A DNA stretch of 17,033 nt. It comes from CAYXWM01 sp964468805 (GTDB lineage Bacteria > Bacillota > Clostridia > Lachnospirales > WRBF01). The stretch lies in assembly GCA_964468805.1 (NCBI GenBank), contig CAYXWM010000051.1, positions 1 through 17,033 of the forward strand, given 5' to 3'. Numbering within the stretch: the first letter of the stretch is position 1; each line of letters starts with the position of its first letter. The notes beneath the pieces are model-generated. The model was not told where the DNA came from. It ran no database searches and worked only from the letters and a program-made list of their open reading frames with translations. The position numbers and the translations under genes are program-made. Shown here one piece after another: positions 1-6,607 of the stretch.

Positions 1-35
1 CCCAAAGGTCGTAGGTTCAAATCCTGCTCCCGCAA
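1..35 (+). tRNA. Initiator tRNA-fMet, 3' part only
   Basis: The window opens inside a tRNA. Positions 1-5 (CCCAA) fit the 3' side of the anticodon stem, 6-10 (AGGTC) the variable loop, 11-15/23-27 (GTAGG/CCTGC) the T stem with T loop TTCAAAT at 16-22, 28-34 (TCCCGCA) the acceptor 3' strand, and A35 the discriminator. The CCC in the anticodon stem and A at positions 72 and 73 match bacterial initiator tRNA, which has three G:C pairs there and an unpaired 1-72 position. The anticodon lies outside the window, so the identity rests on resemblance. CCA is not encoded (CTA follows) and would be added after transcription. Confidence 0.75.
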
Positions 36-40
36 CTATG

Positions 41-79
41 AAAAGCTTGTAAATTCAATATTTACAAGCTTTTACTTTT
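41..79 (+). terminator. Intrinsic terminator of the tRNA gene
   Basis: A perfect 13-bp inverted repeat (41-53 AAAAGCTTGTAAA with 61-73 TTTACAAGCTTTT, 7-nt loop) begins 5 nt after the tRNA discriminator base and runs into a T-rich tail. It should end the tRNA transcript. Confidence 0.85.
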
Positions 80-184
80 GTTCTTAGAAAGATTAGAGTT
101 TACTATAAGGATTTGCACCTTAACTACACAAACTATAGCCTAATTACAAGTCAAAGTATGAAACTTCTGTTTTAATATATCAAT

Positions 185-218
185 AAAAAACGCTCTCACA
201 AATGAGGGCGTATTTTTT
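185..218. terminator. Bidirectional intrinsic terminator
   Basis: The stem CGCTCTCA (191-198) pairs with TGAGGGCG (203-210), 8 bp with one G-T pair and a 4-nt loop. It has an A-run before it and TATTTTTT after it, so it could work on either strand. It separates the tRNA from the araC-eamA module. Confidence 0.7.
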
Positions 219-476
219 GTGAATGATGCATCTAAATAACGAGACAATATAAACCCATGTATTACTCTATGGTTTGGTAATATGGGTGTAAAAACCTGAA
301 ATACCTAATACAAGCCCTAATTTTTGATAGCCTAAACAGACCGCTTAATCGTCTACAGGACGAAACTTACGCTGCATAGAAACCAACCAAGCAATTTTAG
401 AAAAAGCATGGGTAATATCTTACAAGAACAATCAGTGATTTTTTGATAAGATAATAAAAACACTGAAAGGAGTTTT
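219..476. other. Non-coding stretch before araC, with a hairpin
   Basis: No convincing gene is seen here. A bulged hairpin (ACCCAT-GT-ATTAC at 253-265 with GTAAT-ATGGGT at 277-287) is the main structure in the first half. On the minus strand it is followed by TTTATATT, so it could be a weak terminator. The stretch ends with the inverted repeat at 432-466, described separately. Confidence 0.4.
432..466. promoter_or_regulatory. Inverted repeat at the araC ribosome binding site, possible operator
   Basis: TCAGTG (432-437) and CACTGA (461-466) are perfect inverted copies. After one bulged A, TTTTT (439-443) also pairs with AAAAA (456-460), giving 11 bp. The right arm touches the araC ribosome binding site (AAAGGAG, 466-472). 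A GATAAT -10-like hexamer (450-455) sits in the loop, but no -35 box was found at proper spacing. It could be an operator for self-regulation or an RNA hairpin that limits translation. This is inference from position. Confidence 0.4.
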
Positions 477-1340
477 ATGGTGCTACAAGAAGATCGACGA
501 ATCTATTATGACCGAGATTTAGAGGTAGAAGCCTATAATTTAATTGGGGTTGTTCAAAAGTTTCCCAATCACTTTCACGAACATTATGTAGTTGGCTTTA
601 TTGAAGGAGGCAAACGTCATCTACGCTGTAAAAGTGGTGAATATGAATTAATGCAGGGAGATTTAATATTATTTAATCCTCGTGATAACCATTATTGTAC
701 TCCTATCGACGATCAAGCATTGGATTACAGGGCAATTAACATCAGTATTACTGCAATGAAAAAAGCGGTTAAAGAAATTGTGGGCAAGGATTACATCCCT
801 CATTTCAACCGAAACGTATTACACCGGAGCGATATTACCTGTACTCTCAGAGATGTGTACGATGCTGTAGTTAAGAATGCTCCGAAGCTACATAAAGAGG
901 AAGCTTTCTTCTTTTTGATCGAACAATTACTGATAGAGTGTAGGGATTCTTCGGGTGAATCACAACAGTTAACTCAAAATACCCAGGTAAGAAGGCTCTG
1001 TGACTATATGGAAGAACATTTTTCGCAAAACATCACCTTAGATGAATTACTTTCAATGACAAATTTAAGTAAATCCTATCTCCTTCGTTCCTTTACCAAG
1101 CAAGTCGGTGTTTCGCCTTACCGTTACCTGCAATCCATACGTCTGAATAAGGCTAAGAAATTTTTAGAGGACGGCATGTCGCCGGTAAATGCTTCGCTTG
1201 CGGTAGGTTTTTCAGACCAAAGTCATTTTACAAATTATTTCAAGGAATTTATCGGCTTAACCCCTAAACAATATCAACGGATATTTACCGGCAGTATAAA
1301 TTGCCAAGATTCGAAAAGGAGTGAACCTGATGAGAGGTAA
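477..1340 (+). CDS. AraC-family transcriptional regulator
   Basis: A 287-residue DNA-binding regulator. Residues about 10-105 form a cupin-like ligand domain with the HFHEHYVV and GDLILFNPRDNH segments typical of AraC sensors. Residues about 170-270 hold the two helix-turn-helix units (ITLDELLSMTNLSKSYLLRS, and SPVNASLAVGFSDQSHFTNY), ending in the family signature GLTPKQYQR. The length is normal. The ATG at 477 follows AAAGGAG with a 4-nt gap. The gene overlaps the following exporter gene by 11 nt, so the two are almost certainly co-transcribed. The likely role is to sense a small molecule and switch on the exporter; the ligand cannot be read from the sequence. An inverted repeat just upstream (432-466) is a candidate self-regulatory site. 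Confidence 0.92.
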   Translation: MVLQEDRRIYYDRDLEVEAYNLIGVVQKFPNHFHEHYVVGFIEGGKRHLRCKSGEYELMQGDLILFNPRDNHYCTPIDDQALDYRAINISITAMKKAVKEIVGKDYIPHFNRNVLHRSDITCTLRDVYDAVVKNAPKLHKEEAFFFLIEQLLIECRDSSGESQQLTQNTQVRRLCDYMEEHFSQNITLDELLSMTNLSKSYLLRSFTKQVGVSPYRYLQSIRLNKAKKFLEDGMSPVNASLAVGFSDQSHFTNYFKEFIGLTPKQYQRIFTGSINCQDSKRSEPDER

Positions 1341-2262
1341 CGCCCTAAAAGGACATCTATCTGCCTTTGTTACGATTTTGATATGGGGAACAACCTTTGT
1401 TTCCACAAAACTGCTCCTTGCAGACTTTACACCCATAGAAATATTGGTGATTCGTTTTGTGATGGGGTATGCGGCTTTGTGGATTGTTTACCCTCGAAAG
1501 CAGGCGTTTGCCGGAAGTAAGCAAGAACTTACAATTGCAGCGGCAGGACTATGTGGTATAACGCTATACTATCTGCTTGAAAATATTGCCCTCAATTATA
1601 CGACCGCCTCAAATGTCGGTGTAATTATTTCGGTTGCTCCATTTTTTACGGCAATATTCAGCACTATTTTTTTAAAAGCAGAACGCCCCCGAATTCGATT
1701 TTATTTGGGGTTTGTTCTTGCCATGATTGGTATTTGCTTTATCAGCTTTGGAAAAGGAACAATATTAGAATTAAATCCTTTTGGGGACGTGTTGGCTTTG
1801 GCATCCGCAATTGTTTGGGCTATGTATTCGGTGCTGACAAAAAAGGTTGCAAGCTTCGGGATTAAAACCATTGGGGTTACACGTCGCACATTTTTTTACG
1901 GACTCGTATTTATGCTTCCGGCCGTGTTTCTTACGGATTTTGAGATACAAACAGCAGAACTCATAAGCACTACCAACCTTATTAATCTGTTATTTTTAGG
2001 ACTTGGCGCTTCTGCGGTTTGCTTTGCCACTTGGAATTTTGCAGTAAAGTGGCTGGGTTCTGTAAGGACAAGCGTTTATATTTATATGGTGCCGGTCATC
2101 ACGACAGTGACCTCGGTAGTCGTCTTAAAGGAGAAGCTTGGTTTTACAGAAATTGTGGGGATTATATTAACCTTGGTTGGTTTATTTCTATCCGAAAGTA
2201 AAGGTAAACAAAAGAAGAACAATCTATGTGAATTAAAAAATGAAAGTGTGCTATCATCTTGA
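1330..2262 (+). CDS. EamA/DMT-superfamily membrane transporter
   Basis: A 310-residue integral membrane protein of the drug/metabolite transporter superfamily. It shows about ten hydrophobic segments in two EamA repeats (roughly residues 5-137 and 148-290), with the LIWGTTFVSTK motif in the first helix and a short basic tail (KGKQKK). These proteins export amino acids, nucleosides, drugs or other small molecules; the substrate here is unknown. I chose ATG 1330 over the in-frame GTG 1321 because AAAAGGAG (1314-1321) lies 8 nt before the ATG and overlaps the GTG. The 11-nt overlap with the AraC gene implies translational coupling. No clear plus-strand terminator follows it. Confidence 0.9.
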   Translation: MRGNALKGHLSAFVTILIWGTTFVSTKLLLADFTPIEILVIRFVMGYAALWIVYPRKQAFAGSKQELTIAAAGLCGITLYYLLENIALNYTTASNVGVIISVAPFFTAIFSTIFLKAERPRIRFYLGFVLAMIGICFISFGKGTILELNPFGDVLALASAIVWAMYSVLTKKVASFGIKTIGVTRRTFFYGLVFMLPAVFLTDFEIQTAELISTTNLINLLFLGLGASAVCFATWNFAVKWLGSVRTSVYIYMVPVITTVTSVVVLKEKLGFTEIVGIILTLVGLFLSESKGKQKKNNLCELKNESVLSS

Positions 2263-2395
2263 TGAAAGGGCTTGATTAACGTATGTTGAAGCTTGTCCAT
2301 GAAAATCCTCTGTAAGTATAAGCATCTTTGGTTACGGATCAGGTGATGAAATTCAATTATTGACATACATATTTTATTGTAACAGTATCCCATAA

Positions 2396-2431
2396 CACTG
2401 AAAAACCCTATCGACTATTTGCCGATAGGGT
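2396..2431 (-). terminator. Intrinsic terminator of the recQ-yjbQ unit
   Basis: A perfect 9-bp stem (ACCCTATCG at 2405-2413, CGATAGGGT at 2423-2431, 9-nt loop). On the minus strand it runs into TTTTT (2401-2405), about 30 nt after the yjbQ stop. No T-run follows on the plus strand, so it serves the minus-strand genes. The rest of 2263-2460 shows no gene. Confidence 0.8.
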
Positions 2432-2460
2432 AAACAAGCGGAATATATACCGGTTATTAC

Positions 2461-2877
2461 TTACTCACCGATAATTTTTATTAAAACTCTTTTTTCTCTT
2501 TTTCCATCAAACTCACCGTAAAAAATTTGTTCCCAAGTACCAAAGTCCAGCTTACCCTCTGTAACGGCACATACGGCCTCTCTGCCCATCAAGGTTCGTT
2601 TTAAGTGAGCGTCTGCATTATCTTCGTAGCCGTTGTGGTCGTATTGATTGTAGGGCTTTTCAGGTGCAAGCTTCTCAAGCCAGCGTTCAAAGTCTCTGTG
2701 TAGACCGCTTTCGTTGTCATTGATAAATACACTTGCTGTAATGTTCATGGCATTAACCAGCACCATGCCCTCTTTGATTCCGCTTTCTTTTAAGGCCTCC
2801 TCCACTTGAGGCGTAATGTTTATAAATGCTCTTCTTGTGTTGGTTTTAAAGGTCAAGACATTTCTGTATGATTTCAA
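2461..2877 (-). CDS. YjbQ / UPF0047 family protein
   Basis: A 138-residue cytosolic protein of the YjbQ (UPF0047) family, for which a low thiamine-phosphate synthase activity has been reported in some members; the physiological role is unsettled. Family hallmarks are ITASVFINDNESGLHRDFE (residues 46-64), the EDNADAHLKR block (85-94) and the C-terminal GTWEQIFYGEFDGKR followed by VLIKIIGE. Residue 45 is Asn in the AMNITAS segment, where I recall a conserved His; see findings. The start is TTG at 2877, supported by AGGGGG 7 nt upstream. Only 13 nt separate it from the recQ stop, and its ribosome binding site lies inside that gap, so it is the second gene of a recQ operon. Confidence 0.85.
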   Translation of the reverse strand: MKSYRNVLTFKTNTRRAFINITPQVEEALKESGIKEGMVLVNAMNITASVFINDNESGLHRDFERWLEKLAPEKPYNQYDHNGYEDNADAHLKRTLMGREAVCAVTEGKLDFGTWEQIFYGEFDGKREKRVLIKIIGE

Positions 2878-2890
2878 TTCAGAACCCCCT

Positions 2891-5074
2891 TTATTTTGTA
2901 CTTTCTATAATACTATCCAATTGCCTGATAATAAAATTTTGCGCCTGTAGGTTATAAACGTTAACTTTAACAGGAGCGTTTCGGATTATTCTGTCTTGAG
3001 TTAAAATACCCAGTTCATGCCCTTTTTCGGTGGCTATTTTAAAACTTTGCCCGTCACGGTTGAATATTTGCAACAGCTCTGAACGGAGCAGCCAATCGTT
3101 TATTTTCGCTGCCGTAATTTTTTTATAGCCTTTTTGTATAAGTTCGCAGTTAATTCTGTCAGCTATTTGGCTTACCGAAATAGGCTCGTCTGATTTTTCG
3201 ATATTTTCGGGGTCTATGGCATTATCTTGTACCGGTTTTTCATCTTCACTTGTTCTCTGTGCCTCTCCGGCATACTCCTTTATTGCCTTTAGGAAACGCA
3301 ACCCGTACTTGTCCAGCTTAACTTGTCCAACACCGGAAACCTCCAACATAGCTTCTTCAGTGATGGGCATTTTCATGCACATATCTGTAAGGGTGCTTTC
3401 CGTAAAGATAACAAAGGGAGGTACCCGCTGTTCCTTTGCTATTTCCATACGCAGAGCCTTTAGCATACCCAACAAGGTTTTATCAACCGGTTTTAGAACG
3501 GTAGACTTTGATGAAGCCCTTTCTTCGATTTCTTTTGGAAGCTTCATTCCAATGGCTGTCTTATCTCGCAGAATTTCACCGGCTCGAGAGCCAAGTTTAA
3601 GCACAGGAAATTCATCATTTGTTGAATATAGATAGTTATTCAAAACCAGGTGATTAATTATATCTCTCAGCCTGTGTTCGGAATAGGTACTTATTCCGTA
3701 AGTAGACAGCTTGTCAAAGCCCAAGCTTTTAATTCTTTCGCTTTTAGAACCTCGCAGAACATCAACAATAATTTTAATGCCGTAATTTTCTTTTACCCTG
3801 GCTATGCAGGACAGAATTTTCTGAGCTTCCAAGGTTATGTCCAAGTTTTCGTAATTTGTATTACAGGAGCTGCAATTTCCACAATAGTTTTCGGGGCGTT
3901 CGCCAAAGTATTTCAATATGTAGGAACGAAGGCAGTCGTTGGTATGGCAGTACATAGTCATTTCCTTGAGACGTTGGCGGTCCAATTCTTTTAGCATTCT
4001 TTCCGTTTCAGGGTCGGGGTACTCCATGTCTTTGCTGTTTTCTATTAAAAAAGTATTGGTTCTGACGTCTCTTGCACTGTAGAGCAAAATACAGTCAGCG
4101 TTTTCTCCGTCTCTACCGGCACGACCGGCTTCTTGGTAATAGCTCTCGATATTTTTAGGCATATTGTAATGAACTACAAAAGCTACGTTGGATTTGTCTA
4201 TACCCATGCCGAAAGCATTGGTAGCAACCATAATTTGCACCTTGTCGTACAGAAAAGCATCTTGGTTCTCATGACGTTCCCTATCGGACAAGCCGGCATG
4301 ATAACGCAAGGCGTTGTAGCCTTTTTGCCTTAGGCTGTCACACACTTCCTCCACCGCATTCCTGGTAGAACAATAAACTATGCCCGATTTGTCACCAACA
4401 CCTGTAAGGAACTGAAGCAAGGCGGAGAATTTGTCCTTGGGTTTCTGTACTTCGAAATACAAATTCTTTCTGTCAAAGCCGGTAACCAATATCTCGGGAG
4501 ATTTCAAATCCAGCAAATCAATAATGTCTTCTTTGACTTTAGGTGTAGCCGTAGCTGTAAATGCGGAGACTATGGGTCGCCTTTTAAGCAGTTTAATAAA
4601 GCTTTCTATTTTTACATAGCTCGGACGAAAATCTTGACCCCATTGGGAAATACAGTGGGCCTCGTCTACCGTTACCATGGAGATATTACCCTTTACGGCA
4701 AAATCAATGAAGGAGCCTACCTCCAAGCGTTCCGGAGCCACGTAAATTATTTTATATATACCCTTTTTTGCGTTCTCTATGGCAAGCCATGTTTGACGTT
4801 CTGTCAGCGAGCTGTTTATATAAGCAGCTCTTACTCCTGCCTGGGTAAGGGCATTTACTTGGTCTTTCATTAAAGAGATAAGCGGCGAAACAACCAATGT
4901 TATGCCCTCTAAAACCAGGGCTGGAATTTGGTAACAAAGAGACTTTCCGGCACCTGTAGGCATTATCCCAAGAACATCTTTGCCCTTTAATATGCTGTCT
5001 ATCAAATACTCCTGACCTTCACGAAAGTTATCATATCCAAAATATTGTTTTAAGACCTTGTACTTTGACTGCAA
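2891..5074 (-). CDS. recQ: ATP-dependent DNA helicase RecQ
   Basis: A 3'-5' DNA helicase acting in recombination repair and replication-fork processing; 727 residues. Seen in order: Walker A MPTGAGKS (38-45, Lys44), DEAH box followed by the aromatic-rich loop CISQWGQDFRP (about 136-150), SAFTATATP, motif VI QEAGRAGRDG, a zinc site of four Cys (CHTNDC near 375 and CGNCSSC near 396), a winged-helix RQC region, an HRDC domain (about 532-598), and an extra C-terminal module (about 626-727). A GTG codon at 5083 is in frame, but GAGGTG (5086-5081) overlaps it and lies 6 nt before TTG 5074, so TTG 5074 is the better start. It leads the recQ-yjbQ unit. Confidence 0.95.
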   Translation of the reverse strand: MQSKYKVLKQYFGYDNFREGQEYLIDSILKGKDVLGIMPTGAGKSLCYQIPALVLEGITLVVSPLISLMKDQVNALTQAGVRAAYINSSLTERQTWLAIENAKKGIYKIIYVAPERLEVGSFIDFAVKGNISMVTVDEAHCISQWGQDFRPSYVKIESFIKLLKRRPIVSAFTATATPKVKEDIIDLLDLKSPEILVTGFDRKNLYFEVQKPKDKFSALLQFLTGVGDKSGIVYCSTRNAVEEVCDSLRQKGYNALRYHAGLSDRERHENQDAFLYDKVQIMVATNAFGMGIDKSNVAFVVHYNMPKNIESYYQEAGRAGRDGENADCILLYSARDVRTNTFLIENSKDMEYPDPETERMLKELDRQRLKEMTMYCHTNDCLRSYILKYFGERPENYCGNCSSCNTNYENLDITLEAQKILSCIARVKENYGIKIIVDVLRGSKSERIKSLGFDKLSTYGISTYSEHRLRDIINHLVLNNYLYSTNDEFPVLKLGSRAGEILRDKTAIGMKLPKEIEERASSKSTVLKPVDKTLLGMLKALRMEIAKEQRVPPFVIFTESTLTDMCMKMPITEEAMLEVSGVGQVKLDKYGLRFLKAIKEYAGEAQRTSEDEKPVQDNAIDPENIEKSDEPISVSQIADRINCELIQKGYKKITAAKINDWLLRSELLQIFNRDGQSFKIATEKGHELGILTQDRIIRNAPVKVNVYNLQAQNFIIRQLDSIIESTK

Positions 5075-5177
5075 AAAAAACACCTCAAAAACTGCTGCAA
5101 TTAAAATTATTAGTTAAGTTTACTTTATTACAAAAAGACAAAAAAAGCAAATGTTACGAAAGTTAATTTTTGATAAT

Positions 5178-5199
5178 AAAAAACCCCTTTTTCAAGGGG
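5178..5199 (-). terminator. Intrinsic terminator after efp
   Basis: On the minus strand CCCCTT-GAAA-AAGGGG (5199-5184) is followed at once by TTTTTT (5183-5178). It lies 19 nt after the efp stop and closes the long upstream gene run before recQ. Confidence 0.9.
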
Positions 5200-5218
5200 A
5201 TTCAAGTTATTATTTGAA

Positions 5219-5776
5219 TTAAGCTCTGCCAAGATATTCGCCGTTACGAGTATCGATTTTGATAACATCCCCTATGGAAACGAAAAGAGGTACGTTAACG
5301 GTAGCACCGGTTTCAACGATAGCAGGCTTAGTTGCACCTTGAGCAGTATCGCCTTTAAAGCCGGGTTCTGTTTCGGTTACTTCCAGTTCAACGAATGTCG
5401 GAGGTTCTATACCGAAGATATTGCCGTTGTGAGCCAGAATTTTAATCATGTCGTTTTCTTTAACGAATTTAAGGTTATCCCCAATGTCTGATGCATCGAT
5501 AGCGGTTTGGTCAAAAGTTTCGGGGTCCATGAAATGGTACAATTGACCGTCATTGTAAAGGTATTGCAATTCCTTGCGGTCTATATGAGCCTTAGGCATT
5601 TTTTCTGTGGGTCTGAAAGTACGTTCAACGATGCCGCCGTTAACCAGGTTTTTAAGTTTTGTTCTTACGAAAGCTGCACCTTTACCGGGTTTTACGTGTT
5701 GAAACTCTACAATAACATAAATTGAGTTGTCTACTTCTACGGTTACACCGTTTCTAAATTCACTTGCTGAAATCAT
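5219..5776 (-). CDS. efp: Elongation factor P
   Basis: A 185-residue translation factor that binds the ribosome beside the P-site tRNA and relieves stalling at polyproline stretches. It has the three beta-barrel domains of EF-P: an N-terminal KOW-like domain with the loop KPGKGAAFVRTKLKN (Lys32 at the tip, the position that is modified in many bacteria), the central OB domain with RKELQYLYNDGQLYHFMD, and the C-terminal domain with ETGATVNVPLFVSIGDVIKIDTR and a GEYLGRA end. The length is standard. ATG 5776 follows AAGGAG with a 7-nt gap. No EF-P-modifying enzyme is in the window. It is the last gene before a terminator. A possible separate promoter lies upstream. Confidence 0.97.
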   Translation of the reverse strand: MISASEFRNGVTVEVDNSIYVIVEFQHVKPGKGAAFVRTKLKNLVNGGIVERTFRPTEKMPKAHIDRKELQYLYNDGQLYHFMDPETFDQTAIDASDIGDNLKFVKENDMIKILAHNGNIFGIEPPTFVELEVTETEPGFKGDTAQGATKPAIVETGATVNVPLFVSIGDVIKIDTRNGEYLGRA

Positions 5777-5814
5777 TTAAATTCTCCTTGTGATTGTGAT
5801 GAGATTTCTTTTGA

Positions 5815-5850
5815 ATTATATTGCGATTAATTTGGTTAAAGATAAATCGC
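5815..5850 (-). promoter_or_regulatory. Possible efp promoter with an inverted repeat
   Basis: On the minus strand a perfect TATAAT (5820-5815) lies 38 nt before the efp start. No good -35 box is found (TTATCT at 19-nt spacing is the nearest). An inverted repeat GCGATT-N16-AATCGC (5823-5850) covers the place where the -35 would be. That could be an operator for an activator or repressor. Weak evidence. Confidence 0.35.
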
Positions 5851-5885
5851 TGTACAATAAACACAAAGTGCGTAATTGTCCTTTA

Positions 5886-6329
5886 TTAATTTTGAGATAA
5901 TATCTCTTTCATAGCCGTTAGGGCCAACAAATAACTTGAAGCACCAAACCCGCTTATTTGTCCGATACAAGCAGGGGCAATGACCGATTTCTGCCTAAAT
6001 TGCTCCCTTTTATGTATGTTGGAAATATGCACCTCGATTGTGGGTATACTAACCGAAGCAACAGCATCGAAAACAGCGTAGCTGTAGTGGGTTAAGGCAC
6101 CGGGATTGATAATAATACCGTCTGTCTGCTTGTGATAACATTCTTGAAGGCGGTCTATTATTTCGCCTTCGCAATTGCTTTGAAAAAATTCCGTTTCAAA
6201 GCCCAAGGCTTGGGCTTGTTGCAGAATCATTTCGTTGATTTTATCCAAGCTCAGTTGACCGTAGATATTTTTTTCTCGTATTCCCAAAAAATTAAGGTTG
6301 GGACCGTGAATCACGCAGATTTTTTTCAT
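5886..6329 (-). CDS. aroQ: 3-dehydroquinate dehydratase, type II
   Basis: This enzyme converts 3-dehydroquinate to 3-dehydroshikimate, the third step of the shikimate pathway to aromatic amino acids. It has 147 residues, the usual size of the type II dodecameric form. Visible signatures are HGPNLNFLGIRE (8-19), catalytic Tyr23 in NIYGQ, SNCEGEIID (51-59), INPGALTHYSYA (74-85), and EVHISNIHKREQFR with His101 and Arg108. ATG 6329 overlaps the stop of the preceding comFB-like gene (ATGA, 4 nt). Its ribosome binding site (GAGG) lies in the 3' arm of a 16-bp palindrome. In Bacillus subtilis the orthologue is also close to efp, with a peptidase gene between them that is absent here. Confidence 0.96.
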   Translation of the reverse strand: MKKICVIHGPNLNFLGIREKNIYGQLSLDKINEMILQQAQALGFETEFFQSNCEGEIIDRLQECYHKQTDGIIINPGALTHYSYAVFDAVASVSIPTIEVHISNIHKREQFRQKSVIAPACIGQISGFGASSYLLALTAMKEILSQN

Positions 6330-6607
6330 GCGTTGTCCGCCTCGTCATGACGAGGAGCTTTGCTGACGATAGCCGATGCCTTGGTTATGGCAGAGATTAC
6401 GTCCACGTCGAACTGCTGTTGCAAGCCGGACAGTTTGGTATAAAATTGACCCTTTTTGGTAACAACATATTTAGGCGGCAACGAATTAAGGGCAATTGCC
6501 ATAGTGTCGAACACGCATTTATCACAAGTACAACAATTCATACGTTTCAGAATAGGCAATACCATATCCTTTACACAATCTTCCATATAATTCTTAATAT
6601 CAGGCAT
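6326..6607 (-). CDS. ComFB-family (late competence protein) small protein
   Basis: A 93-residue cytosolic protein matching the ComFB family: N-terminal helix NYMEDCVKDMVLPILKR, the Cys cluster NCCTCDKC (24-31, probably a metal site), then the family core FDTMAIALNSLPPKYVVT, and a tail QFDVDVISAITKASAIVSKA. Some cyanobacterial ComFB proteins have been described as cyclic-dinucleotide receptors; whether this one binds them is unknown. An ATG 29 codons further upstream is in frame, but the segment it would add lies within the aroE reading region and is unlike the family. ATG 6607 follows AGGGGGT by 5 nt. It overlaps aroE by 8 nt and aroQ by 4 nt, so it is locked into the shikimate operon. Confidence 0.85.
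   Translation of the reverse strand: MPDIKNYMEDCVKDMVLPILKRMNCCTCDKCVFDTMAIALNSLPPKYVVTKKGQFYTKLSGLQQQFDVDVISAITKASAIVSKAPRHDEADNA
6340..6355. repeat. 16-bp perfect palindrome over the aroQ ribosome binding site
   Basis: CCTCGTCATGACGAGG is perfectly self-complementary. In the minus-strand transcript it can form a 5-bp stem with a 6-nt loop whose 3' arm holds the GAGG that would serve as the aroQ ribosome binding site, 10 nt before the aroQ ATG. It is also coding sequence for the end of the comFB-like gene. Confidence 0.6.

Noticed and set aside
345..419. A 24-codon minus-strand stretch (starting DITHAFSKIAW, ending KFRPVDD and a stop) that reads like the end of a protein.
   Set aside because: It is preceded by an in-frame stop and no extension continues it, so I could not assign a family. 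It may be a gene remnant or chance.
1321..1329. GTG at 1321 as the start of the EamA gene.
   Set aside because: It overlaps the AAAAGGAG that serves ATG 1330, so ribosomes would not start there.
1..2460. Integration of the araC-eamA pair at the tRNA 3' end as a genomic island.
   Set aside because: No repeat of the tRNA 3' end was found downstream, there is no integrase, and two terminators stand between the tRNA and the pair.
5075..5083. GTG at 5083 as the recQ start.
   Set aside because: The GAGGTG ribosome binding site includes this codon, while TTG 5074 has correct spacing.
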